From the NCBI GenBank assembly GCA_900318445.1, contig ONKO01000014.1:1-64000 (forward strand): DNA of 64,000 nt, read 5' to 3'. Under the pieces are notes generated by a model, which saw only the letters and a program-made list of their open reading frames with translations, was not told the DNA's origin and made no database searches. Both the position numbers and the translations under genes were made by a program. Shown here one piece after another: positions 42,843 through 50,749 of the stretch. This DNA is from an uncultured Bacteroidales bacterium. Its GTDB lineage: Bacteria > Bacteroidota > Bacteroidia > Bacteroidales > UBA932. The number at the start of each line of letters is the position of its first letter. Position 1 is the first letter of the stretch.

Positions 42843-44275
42843 AACAACTGATCTATCAGCTGTTGCCCCGTCTCTGGGGGAACGGCCGCTTTTCCGGCAT
42901 AGACCGTGATTCTCTCCGTTATATGAGGTCTACGCTGGGCATGGACATGCTCTGGCTGACGGGTATAATCCGGCATGCTACCTCCACGGAGAACAAGGTG
43001 GTCAAGGGAGACGCCGGTTCTCCGTATGCCATAACAGATTACTATGACGTGAATCCGTACCTGGCCGATGACCCTTCGTGCCGGCTGGATGAGTTTCGCT
43101 CGCTGGTGGAGCGCGTGCATGCCGCCGGGCTCAGGCTCATCATTGACTTTGTGCCCAACCATGTGGCGCGGGAGAACGTGAACTTTGGCCGGGAAGATGA
43201 TACTTCCGTGCACTGGAAGCCGGAAAACGATTTCTACTATTATCCCGGAGAGGCGCTGCGGCTGCCTGTGGATGCGCATGGGTACGAGGAGTTTCCGGCG
43301 CGGGCTTCGGGCAATGCGTTTACATCGGCCCCGTCCGTGAATGACTGGTACGAGACCGTGAAACTCAATTACTGTGACACGCACACTGGCACCTGGGACA
43401 AGATGCTGGACATTGTGCAGTACTGGGCCGGGATGGGCGTGGACGGGTTCCGCTGCGACATGGTGGAGCTGGTTCCGGTGCCGTTCATGGCCTGGCTGAT
43501 TGCTCAGGTGAAGAAGGTGTATCCTTCGGTCCTGTTTATTGCCGAGGTCTACGAGAAGGAGAAGTACCGCATGTATGTGGAGGAAGTGGGATTTGACTTC
43601 CTGTACGACAAATCGGGGCTCTACGATACGCTGCGGGCGGTTACGTGCAGCGGGGCATCGGCACGGGGCATTACCTGGAACTGGCAGTTCCTTGGAGACC
43701 TGCAGCCGCACATGCTCAACTTCCTGGAGAATCACGACGAGCAGCGCCTGGCCTCCGACTTCTTCTGCGGCAAGCCCGAGAAAGGCTACGCTGCCCTGGC
43801 GGTGTCGCTTCTGCTCAACGATGCTCCGTTCATGCTCTACTTTGGGCAGGAAATGGGGGAGCGCGGCATGCAGAAAGAAGGTTTCAGCGGCCTGGACGGC
43901 CGTACATCCATCTTTGACTGGTGCAAGGTGCCGGCACTTTCGAAGCCGGATCCCCATGTACTGTCCCGCTATTCGGACATCCTCTTCTGGTCCAAGAACC
44001 CGGTCTTTTCGCGTGGCGCCACGTACGATCTGTGCTATGCGCAAGGGGGGCCGGCGGGTGCTAGCGTGGGTTTCAACCCGGACCGGCATTTCGCTTTCCT
44101 CCGTGCTCTGGGACACGAGTGCTACCTTGTGGTGGCCAACTTCGGCCCTGCCGCCACCATCCAGGTCTCCATCCCCGACGAAGCGCTATCCTTTCTCGGC
44201 GGCATCCACGCCCAGCGCACAGTCTTCAGCGTCTCGGTCCCGGCATTCGACTACGTTCTGGTGAGGGTGAGTTAA
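42839..44275 (+). CDS. GH13 alpha-amylase family enzyme
   Basis: Protein of 478 residues without a signal peptide. Catalytic residues of the family are visible: nucleophile Asp in GVDGFRCDMVE, acid/base Glu in FIAEVYE, and the third Asp in NFLENHDEQ. DFVPNHVARE is the first conserved region. The cytoplasmic location and adjacency to phosphofructokinase suggest use of internal alpha-glucans or imported oligosaccharides. The start overlaps the CotH stop (ATGA). Subfamily and product are not readable. Confidence 0.88.
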   Translation: MKQLIYQLLPRLWGNGRFSGIDRDSLRYMRSTLGMDMLWLTGIIRHATSTENKVVKGDAGSPYAITDYYDVNPYLADDPSCRLDEFRSLVERVHAAGLRLIIDFVPNHVARENVNFGREDDTSVHWKPENDFYYYPGEALRLPVDAHGYEEFPARASGNAFTSAPSVNDWYETVKLNYCDTHTGTWDKMLDIVQYWAGMGVDGFRCDMVELVPVPFMAWLIAQVKKVYPSVLFIAEVYEKEKYRMYVEEVGFDFLYDKSGLYDTLRAVTCSGASARGITWNWQFLGDLQPHMLNFLENHDEQRLASDFFCGKPEKGYAALAVSLLLNDAPFMLYFGQEMGERGMQKEGFSGLDGRTSIFDWCKVPALSKPDPHVLSRYSDILFWSKNPVFSRGATYDLCYAQGGPAGASVGFNPDRHFAFLRALGHECYLVVANFGPAATIQVSIPDEALSFLGGIHAQRTVFSVSVPAFDYVLVRVS

Positions 44276-44282
44276 CACCTTG

Positions 44283-44415
44283 GCCGCGTTGACAGGAAAA
44301 TAGCATTCTGTGCATTTTGCGTGTCAACGCGGCAAGCATTTTGGCGAAAACGGCGCAAAACCCTGCCGCGTTGACAGGAAAATAGCATCCTGTGCGTTCT
44401 GCGTGTCGACGCGGC
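44283..44415. repeat. tandem pair of 51-bp hairpin repeats
   Basis: Copy A is 44283-44333, copy B 44365-44415, 82 bp apart and nearly identical. Each starts GCCGCGTTGACA and ends with its inverse (TGTCAACGCGGC in A, TGTCGACGCGGC in B), around an inner segment starting GGAAAATAGCAT. A decayed third copy with GCGTTGAC and TTCTGTGTGTCAA is near 44871-44892. Confidence 0.82.
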
Positions 44416-44742
44416 AATGGCGCCTGTGGTCTGTTGGCTGGCTTCAGCAGCGGTACTGCGGAGGGAGGAAGACCCGCCCGGGGGACTCCGTTCGCATGGG
44501 ACGCCAGGTCGCTTCGCTCCCGTCGTCCCATTGCTCCCTCCGGCCCCTCCCACCGTTTCCTGCGTCCCCGCTTCGCGGGAACTTGTCTCCGGCGGGCCCC
44601 TCCCCCTGCCCTCGTCCGGGGGTGGACAAGCCACCCCCTCCCTCCGCAGTGCCGCTGCCGCTGCCTTATGTTATGAATACAGAGTGTTTCCAGCCAGTTT
44701 ACCGTTGCAGGTGGAAAGGCTCATGGCAATGACAAAACGGCC

Positions 44743-44849
44743 GTGGCGCTTATGTTGCTGATTACTAATGTGTTAGCACAACTGACGGGTGCGTTTTGAA
44801 TACCCGTCAGTTGTGCTAACACATTGATTTCGAATTATTTAACTGCCAC
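44743..44849. repeat. 107-bp palindromic intergenic element, copy 3
   Basis: Outer arms GTGGCGCTTA (44743-44752) and TAACTGCCAC (44840-44849) are imperfect. The hairpin is extended to a perfect 24-bp stem (44767-44790 with 44802-44825), within which the 47-nt core (44773-44819) matches copies 1 and 2 in size and place. Core motif AACTGACGGGT. Confidence 0.85.
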
Positions 44850-44946
44850 GGTACATGCGGTGTCCAGACTGCGTTGACTAAAAACGGACATTCTGTGTGT
44901 CAAAGGGAAGCCGTCCCGCCAGCCGGAAGCCCTGCCAGAGCCACCC

Positions 44947-45669
44947 TTACGCCTGTCGGCGGAACTCGGCGACGGTGATGGCGGTGGCGACGGCGGCGTT
45001 AAGGGATTCGGAGCCGGGGTCGTCGGGGGGGAAGGGAGGGATGTAGAGGCGGTCGGTTACGTGGGCGGCGGTGGGGGCGGAGATGCCGTTTGCCTCGTTG
45101 CCGATGACAATGACGGCGGGGGAGGAGGCTCCGTTGTCCAGCGGTATTCCGTACATGTTGTCGCCGTCGAGGAAGGTGCCGTAGACCTTGCCGCCGGCGG
45201 TGAGGGCCTGGCGGCAGAGGGCAGGGATGTCGGTGTAGTGGAACCTGACCCGGAAAATGGCGCCCATGGTAGCCTGGACCACCTTGGGGTTGAAGACGTC
45301 CACGGTGTCGGGAGAGGCGTAGACGGCGTCCAGGCCAAACCAGTCGGCAATGCGGAGGATGGTGCCTAGGTTGCCCGGGTCCCGGATGCCGTCGAGGGCC
45401 AGGAAGAGGCCGCGGGCGGGGAGGGCCGAGGATTCCAGATCTACGGGCCGATGGACCAGTGCCAGGGCCGGAGAAGGAGACGACAGGGCCGAGATACGGG
45501 CCATGGCGGCCTCACCGACATCGGCCTTCCGGTAGACTTTCTCTACCTTGAAGCGAGAGGCGAGGGCCTCTGCCACCAGTTTTTCCCCTTCCACTACAAA
45601 AAGGCCGCTCTGGTCCCGGAACTTCTTCTGGGACAGAGACTTGATGTATTTTATTTCATTCGTTGTCAT
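44947..45669 (-). CDS. TrmH/SpoU family RNA 2'-O-methyltransferase
   Basis: Protein of 240 residues: an N-terminal substrate-binding part (KKFRDQSGLFVVEGEKLVAEA) and a knotted SPOUT methyltransferase domain with LDGIRDPGNLGTILRIADW, VIVIGNEANGI and the last motif PGSESLNAAVATAI. It methylates a ribose in rRNA or tRNA; the target cannot be given. It lies downstream of tamL on the same strand, an arrangement I recall from other Bacteroidota, but separated here by about 100 bp with a hairpin repeat. Confidence 0.88.
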   Translation of the reverse strand: MTTNEIKYIKSLSQKKFRDQSGLFVVEGEKLVAEALASRFKVEKVYRKADVGEAAMARISALSSPSPALALVHRPVDLESSALPARGLFLALDGIRDPGNLGTILRIADWFGLDAVYASPDTVDVFNPKVVQATMGAIFRVRFHYTDIPALCRQALTAGGKVYGTFLDGDNMYGIPLDNGASSPAVIVIGNEANGISAPTAAHVTDRLYIPPFPPDDPGSESLNAAVATAITVAEFRRQA

Positions 45670-45704
45670 TGACTCGAAGGTTTAAAAGCGCCCGGAGGGC
45701 GCCG

Positions 45705-45735
45705 GGGGTGTATTTAAAGGGGGCAGAGCCCCCTT
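45705..45735 (-). repeat. post-stop hairpin element, copy at the tamL 3' end
   Basis: Read on the minus strand after the tamL stop: AAGGGGGCTCTGCCCCC, a tight hairpin, followed by TTTAAATACACCCC. A second copy follows the stop codon at 49403 in the same orientation to its gene. The 20-mer GGGGTGTATTTAAAGGGGGC (45705-45724) is an exact inverse of 49414-49433. It may serve as a terminator or 3'-end stabiliser. Confidence 0.8.
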
Positions 45736-45740
45736 GAGTA

Positions 45741-45759
45741 TATCTTTGATATATCTTTG
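45741..45759 (+). promoter_or_regulatory. two TAnnTTTG boxes with no gene in front of them
   Basis: TATCTTTG occurs at 45741-45748 and 45752-45759, facing the 3' end of the opposite-strand tamL. If used they would make an antisense transcript into tamL. It may be chance. Confidence 0.3.
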
Positions 45760-45768
45760 TTCCGTTCG

Positions 45769-47937
45769 CTAGAACGGATAGCCTACGCCAAAGTGGATGG
45801 CTGCATTATTCCCGTCAAACCAGTAGGCCGGAGCTACCCAGCGGTTGCCGGCGGGGCGGCCGGGGTCGTGGATGCGGATACCGGCGTCCAGGCGCAGGAG
45901 GATGAAGTCCAGGTTCAGGCGCAGTCCCAGGCCCCAGTTCATGGCAATGGTTTTCAGGGAGAAGGCATCGTCCTGGCCTCTGTCGGCAAAATCCCAGATG
46001 TTGCCGGCGTCCACGAAGAGGGCGCCCTCGAATTTCCACACCAGCGGAATGCGGTATTCCACGTTGGCCTCCAGCTTGATGTCTCCGAGCTGTGTGGGAA
46101 TGATAAAGTACTCTGCAAGGCGGGTGTCGCTGCCGGGGCCCAGCGTACGGGCCTGCCAGCCGCGCATGGACGTGGAACCGCCGCAGTAAAAGAGCTTCTC
46201 CATGGGCACCGATACGGAGTTCCCGTACCCGTAGCCTACGCCGCCCATCACGCGCAGCGCCAGTGCCTGCGGCAGCTGGTTGCCAAAATGGAACGTCTTT
46301 CCCAGGGTGAGTTCTGCCCTCACATACTGCGCATAGGGCGTATTCCAAATGAGATGGTCTCCCAGCTCGTCCTGCGGCATGAGCTTGTTGAACAGGCTGA
46401 TCACGTTACCCGAAAGGTCCAGGCTGAACCTGGCGTAGTGATAGGTATGCGTGGGAATAGCCGATGCATCCGTGGTGTAGTACAGCATGCTGCTCACGCC
46501 CATGTCAAAGTTGTCGGAGTAAACCTTCATCAGGTACAGGTTGTCTCCCATGGACTCGTAAAAGGAGTCGTCCACATTGAAAATACGGGAAATATTGGCC
46601 CTGACAGGCGTAAACTGATAGAAAAGGCGCTCGCTGAAGCGACCGCTGTAGGTATAGCCGGCCGATATGACCGTGCGGCGGAACTCCGGCCGGTTCTGGT
46701 AATTGAACGACAGGGAAACCTCCGTCCGGGGAATGTACGGCCCCTTGAACAGGCGGTTGGGAAGGCCGATGAACTTGGGAAAGCGCAGGCTGGTGGAGAC
46801 GCTCACTTCCGTGGAGGACGCCGTGTCCCGGGGCTTGAACTGGAAATTCCCCTTGAGGCCCAGGTTGAGCATCTCGCCGCCCTTGAACAGGTTCTTGTGG
46901 AAGTAGCTCAGCTGCGGCGATATGCCGATGAGCCCCGTCGAGTTCACCGATGCCTCCAGGTTGGTCTTGAAGCCCTGCAGGCCCGCATTACGCAGGCTGA
47001 TGTTGGCATTCACCTTATCCTGCGACACAGGCTCCATATTGATGTTCACGCCCGCGAACATGTTGACGCTGGTAAGGCGCGTATACGTATTGCCAATGGC
47101 CTTCTCGCTGTAAGGCTGCCCGGGGCGCAGCATATTGAGCCCTTCCAGCACGCTGCGGCGAATCTTGAGATCTTCCGGGTAGGAGAGGGTCACTTCTCCG
47201 ATGGAGAATTTCCGGTGCGGCTGGGCCGATGCGGGATCGTCCCCCAGGGCATAGTCCCGGATAGCCATCCTGAGCCGCGTCTTGCCTTCCTGGCCCACCG
47301 TATCGGCCTCGAAAGAGTAGAAACTCTTGGTGAAGCCGTAGTACCCCTGGTCGCGGAAGAACCGGGCCGACCGGTCCGCTTCCTCCTCCAGCAGCCGCTC
47401 CGACAGGAACTGCCCGGGCCGGATGGTCACGTTGGGAAGGTCCTTCTCGAAATCCTCCCGGAAAGTTCCGTAAGAGGGAATCTCGTAGTCGACGGCGCTG
47501 ATTTCATAGCGCTTCCCGAGCGTAACATAGTAGTTTACATATACTTTTCTGCCGCTTACACGTACATCGCTTTCGATGACGGAACCGTAGTACCCCAGGT
47601 AGCGCAGGTGATTCTGCATGCTTGAGATGCTCTCGTCCACCTTGGCAGGGTCGTAGATCACGGGAGCCGTGCCGATACGGCGCAGGAAACGCTGGAAACC
47701 GCTGTTCCCGGTCCCGGCCCAGTTGTACACGGAGAGAAGGGGATTCACCCCCAGGAGATAGTTGTTGGGCTTTTGGACGATATAGGAAGATAATTCGCTG
47801 GAATTAAACGAGTTATCGTTAATCTTAACGCTAGCCTTCTTCAGGAGGAATTCTTCCTGTCTGAGTGCACGGGTGGTACTGCAGGCCCCTGCGGCCATGA
47901 GCGCCAGCACAAATAATATGTGTTTTCCCCGATTCAT
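45769..47937 (-). CDS. tamL: TamL-type Omp85 outer-membrane lipoprotein
   Basis: Protein of 722 residues with lipobox AAGAC (Cys19). It has POTRA-like periplasmic domains (about residues 30-290, with SGRKVYVNYYVTLGKRYEI as one strand pair) and a C-terminal 16-strand barrel with the Omp85 motif CGGSTSMRGW and an aromatic last strand ending VGYPF. TamL is the lipidated TamA relative of Bacteroidota and is thought to insert outer-membrane proteins or to help lipid transport, together with a TamB partner that is not in this window. Confidence 0.86.
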   Translation of the reverse strand: MNRGKHILFVLALMAAGACSTTRALRQEEFLLKKASVKINDNSFNSSELSSYIVQKPNNYLLGVNPLLSVYNWAGTGNSGFQRFLRRIGTAPVIYDPAKVDESISSMQNHLRYLGYYGSVIESDVRVSGRKVYVNYYVTLGKRYEISAVDYEIPSYGTFREDFEKDLPNVTIRPGQFLSERLLEEEADRSARFFRDQGYYGFTKSFYSFEADTVGQEGKTRLRMAIRDYALGDDPASAQPHRKFSIGEVTLSYPEDLKIRRSVLEGLNMLRPGQPYSEKAIGNTYTRLTSVNMFAGVNINMEPVSQDKVNANISLRNAGLQGFKTNLEASVNSTGLIGISPQLSYFHKNLFKGGEMLNLGLKGNFQFKPRDTASSTEVSVSTSLRFPKFIGLPNRLFKGPYIPRTEVSLSFNYQNRPEFRRTVISAGYTYSGRFSERLFYQFTPVRANISRIFNVDDSFYESMGDNLYLMKVYSDNFDMGVSSMLYYTTDASAIPTHTYHYARFSLDLSGNVISLFNKLMPQDELGDHLIWNTPYAQYVRAELTLGKTFHFGNQLPQALALRVMGGVGYGYGNSVSVPMEKLFYCGGSTSMRGWQARTLGPGSDTRLAEYFIIPTQLGDIKLEANVEYRIPLVWKFEGALFVDAGNIWDFADRGQDDAFSLKTIAMNWGLGLRLNLDFILLRLDAGIRIHDPGRPAGNRWVAPAYWFDGNNAAIHFGVGYPF

Positions 47938-47942
47938 TCTTA

Positions 47943-47950
47943 CAAAAGTA
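47943..47950 (-). promoter_or_regulatory. -7 box for tamL
   Basis: Reads TACTTTTG on the minus strand and ends five bases before the tamL ATG. Confidence 0.55.
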
Positions 47951-47962
47951 ATACTTTTTCCT

Positions 47963-47970
47963 TATATTTG
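47963..47970 (+). promoter_or_regulatory. -7 box for the arginine decarboxylase-like gene
   Basis: Reads TATATTTG, 29 bases before the ATG at 48000 and back-to-back with the tamL promoter. Confidence 0.6.
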
Positions 47971-47999
47971 CACGATTTTTAAAACCCTTACTCAGTGGA

Positions 48000-49403
48000 A
48001 TGAAAAACAAGTACATCGACCTGATTGACCAAACCTTCGACTTCCCGCAGGACGAATTCATGGTAGCAGACGGCAACCTGCTGTTCAACGACATCGACCT
48101 CATGGAAATCATTGAGAAATACGGCACCCCTCTCAAGCTTACCTACCTTCCCAAGATTTCCTCCCAGATCCAGCGGGCCAAACGTCTTTTCAAGGTGGCC
48201 ATGGCCAAGGCCGATTACCAGGGCGAGTACCACTACAGCTACTGCACCAAGAGTTCCCAATTCGCCTTCGTGGTGCATGAGGCCCTCAAGAACGACATCC
48301 ACCTGGAAACGTCATCGGCCTACGACCTGGACCTCATCCAGGCCCTTGAGCGCGACGGCTCCGTGAACAAGGAGGAACTCTACATCATCTGCAACGGCTT
48401 CAAGCGCCCCCAGTACGTCCAGAACATCGCCCGCCTGCGCAAGGACGGCTGGAAGAACATCATTCCCGTCCTGGACAACAAGAACGAGTTCGAAGACCTG
48501 GCCAGCCTCATCGAGGAAGATACCATGATGGGTATCCGTATCGCCTCCGAGGAAGAGCCCAACTTCGATTTCTATACCTCCCGCCTGGGTATCCGCTACT
48601 CGGATATCGTCAAGTTCTACAAGGACACCGTGGCCAAGTACCCCAACTTCCACCTCAAGATGCTCCACTTCTTCATCAACACGGGCATCCGGGATACGGC
48701 GTACTACTGGAACGAACTTTCCAAGTGCGTGCGCGTGTACTGCGAGCTCAAGGCCATCTGCCCGGAGCTGGACAGCCTGAACATCGGCGGCGGCCTTCCC
48801 AACAAGACCTCCCTTGCCCAGGACTTCGACTACGAGTACATGGTGGAGGAAATCATCAACCAGATCAAGGTTACCTGCAACTCCATGGGCGTCCAGGAAC
48901 CCGACATCTTTACCGAATTCGGCTCCTTCACAGTGGGCGAGAGCGGTGCCACCATCTTCAAGATCCTCGACATCAAGCAGCAGAACGACCGCGAGAAGTG
49001 GTACATGATTGACAACTCCTTCATGACCTGCCTGCCGGACACCTGGGGCCTCAATCAGCGCTTCATCCTGCTTCCCATCAACAAGTGGAACGACGAGTAC
49101 CAGCGCGTGTTCCTGGGCGGTCTCACCTGCGACAGCCAGGACTTCTACAATGCCGACTACCACGCCAACGCCATCTTCCTTCCCACCATCCGCAGCCGCC
49201 GGGAAAACCTCTATATCGGCTTTTTCCACACCGGCGCGTACCAGGAAGCCCTCTCCGGCTTCGGCGGCATCAAGCACTGCCTCATGCCTTCCCCGAGGCA
49301 CATCCTCATAGACCGCGACAAGGACGGCAACCTCATCACCTCCGTTTTCTCGGAGGAGCAGACGTCGGAATCGATGCTCAGAACCCTTGGTTACGTGCTG
49401 TAA
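48000..49403 (+). CDS. fold-III PLP decarboxylase, arginine decarboxylase-like
   Basis: Protein of 467 residues with the alanine-racemase-like barrel. The pyridoxal phosphate lysine is in YHYSYCTKSSQFAFV, and the phosphate-binding glycines in LNIGGGLPNK. ETSSAYDL, GIRIASEEEPNFDFYTSRLG and FTEFGSFTVGESG match the short Bacteroidota group annotated as arginine decarboxylase. These are far shorter than E. coli SpeA (about 660). The product would be agmatine, a spermidine precursor; carboxynorspermidine decarboxylase is a less likely alternative. The gene uses strongly biased codons. Confidence 0.78.
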   Translation: MKNKYIDLIDQTFDFPQDEFMVADGNLLFNDIDLMEIIEKYGTPLKLTYLPKISSQIQRAKRLFKVAMAKADYQGEYHYSYCTKSSQFAFVVHEALKNDIHLETSSAYDLDLIQALERDGSVNKEELYIICNGFKRPQYVQNIARLRKDGWKNIIPVLDNKNEFEDLASLIEEDTMMGIRIASEEEPNFDFYTSRLGIRYSDIVKFYKDTVAKYPNFHLKMLHFFINTGIRDTAYYWNELSKCVRVYCELKAICPELDSLNIGGGLPNKTSLAQDFDYEYMVEEIINQIKVTCNSMGVQEPDIFTEFGSFTVGESGATIFKILDIKQQNDREKWYMIDNSFMTCLPDTWGLNQRFILLPINKWNDEYQRVFLGGLTCDSQDFYNADYHANAIFLPTIRSRRENLYIGFFHTGAYQEALSGFGGIKHCLMPSPRHILIDRDKDGNLITSVFSEEQTSESMLRTLGYVL

Positions 49404-49433
49404 GGGGGCTCCCGCCCCCTTTAAATACACCCC
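49402..49433 (+). repeat. post-stop hairpin element, copy after the arginine decarboxylase-like gene
   Basis: Starts within the stop codon TAA (49401-49403): AAGGGGGCTCCCGCCCCC forms a tight hairpin and TTTAAATACACCCC follows. Same orientation relative to its gene as the copy after tamL. It fills most of the 44-bp gap to the convergent rarA gene. Confidence 0.82.
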
Positions 49434-49447
49434 TGGGGTCCCTTCGA

Positions 49448-50749
49448 TCAACCTTTAGGATAATACTTAGGCCAACAGGCCTCCAGATAGGCACGAAGCA
49501 CGTCTTCGTGCTTGTTTTTTGCCGGCTCGTAGAAGACGGTGCCCCGGAGGCTGTCCGGCAGGAACTCCATGTCCACAAAGTGGCCGGGGTAGTCGTGGGC
49601 ATACTTGTAGCCGTCGCTGTAGCCCAGCTCTTCCATGAGCTGCGTGGGCGCGTTGCGGATGGGCAGCGGAACAGGCTGGTTGCCGGTTTCCTTCACAAGG
49701 GCCAGGGCTTTGTCAATAGCCAGGTACGAGGCATTGCTCTTGGGCGACGACGCCAGATAGACGGTAGCCTCGGCCAGCGGAATGCGTCCTTCGGGCATGC
49801 CGATCTTGGAGACAATCTCAAAGCAGGCATTGGCCAGGAGCAGGGCGTTGGGATTGGCCAGGCCCACGTCCTCGGACGCGCTGATGCACAGGCGGCGGGC
49901 AATGAACAGGGGGTCTTCGCCGCCGTCAATCATGCGGGCCAGCCAGTAGAGGGCGGCGTTGGGGTCGCTTCCGCGGATGCTCTTGATAAAGGCCGATATG
50001 ATGTCGTAGTGCATCTCTCCGCCCTTGTCGTAGATAGCCATGTTCTCCTGGATGGAAGCCGTTACGGTTTCGTTGTCAATGATGACGGGACTGCGGCCCG
50101 CCTGTGCGTCAATCACCAGCTCCAGCACGTTGAGAAGCTTGCGGGCATCTCCTCCGCTGTAGCGCATGAGCGCCTCGCTTTCCCGGACTTCTATCGGCTT
50201 TTCCCGAAGGAGAACGTCTTCTTTAAGCGCTCTTTCAAGCAGCGTCTGTAAATCTTTCTTTTCCAGCGACTTGAGTACAAATACCTGGCAGCGGGAGAGA
50301 AGGGGGGTGATGACCTCGAAGGAGGGGTTTTCGGTGGTGGCGCCAATGAGGACGATGGTGCCGTTCTCCACGGCTCCGAGGAGGGCGTCCTGCTGGGCCT
50401 TGTTGAAGCGGTGGATTTCATCGATGAAAAGGATGGGCGCCCCTTTCTGGTTGAAAAGGGAAGTGCCGCGGGCCTTTTCAAAGACATCACGGACATCTTT
50501 TACCCCGGCCGTGACGGCGCTCAGGGTAAAGAAATCGCGGTCCAGGGTTTGGGCGATGATGTGGGCGAGGGTGGTTTTTCCTACGCCCGGAGGGCCCCAA
50601 AGGATGAAAGAGGACAGATTCCCGCTTTCGATCATCTTCCTCAGGATGCAGCCTTCGCCCACCAGATGGCGCTGGCCTACATATTCGTCCAGCGTCCTTG
50701 GTCGCATGCGCTCGGGGAGCGGCGGCAGCATGGCGGAAGATGCACTCAT
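49448..50749 (-). CDS. rarA: replication-associated recombination protein A (MgsA family ATPase)
   Basis: AAA+ ATPase of 433 residues that acts at stalled replication forks. Walker A GPPGVGKTTLA (about residues 51-61), Walker B FIDEIHRF, sensor 1 GATTENPSFE and the arginine-rich YSGGDARKLLN are present, followed by the C-terminal tetramerisation domain (about 270-425). The start overlaps the GNAT gene by four bases. Confidence 0.95.
   Translation of the reverse strand: MSASSAMLPPLPERMRPRTLDEYVGQRHLVGEGCILRKMIESGNLSSFILWGPPGVGKTTLAHIIAQTLDRDFFTLSAVTAGVKDVRDVFEKARGTSLFNQKGAPILFIDEIHRFNKAQQDALLGAVENGTIVLIGATTENPSFEVITPLLSRCQVFVLKSLEKKDLQTLLERALKEDVLLREKPIEVRESEALMRYSGGDARKLLNVLELVIDAQAGRSPVIIDNETVTASIQENMAIYDKGGEMHYDIISAFIKSIRGSDPNAALYWLARMIDGGEDPLFIARRLCISASEDVGLANPNALLLANACFEIVSKIGMPEGRIPLAEATVYLASSPKSNASYLAIDKALALVKETGNQPVPLPIRNAPTQLMEELGYSDGYKYAHDYPGHFVDMEFLPDSLRGTVFYEPAKNKHEDVLRAYLEACWPKYYPKG

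Larger units (their letters stand above)
44276..44946. other. 671-bp non-coding repeat cluster
   Basis: Between the GH13 and RNA methyltransferase genes. It holds a tandem 51-bp hairpin repeat (44283-44415), a GC-rich stretch of unusual composition (about 44420-44660) without a convincing gene, the third 107-bp palindromic element (44743-44849) and a degenerate relative of the 51-bp repeat (about 44871-44905). Short open frames in it are explained by the repeats and high GC. Confidence 0.7.

Noticed and set aside
44310-44732. A 140-codon open frame in the repeat cluster
   Set aside because: It begins inside the 51-bp repeat, has no ribosome-binding or promoter signal, and its product is Pro/Arg-rich without a known fold.
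45757-47625. A 622-codon open frame on the plus strand
   Set aside because: It is antisense to tamL, which has a full set of Omp85 features; the antisense product has no coherent domain.
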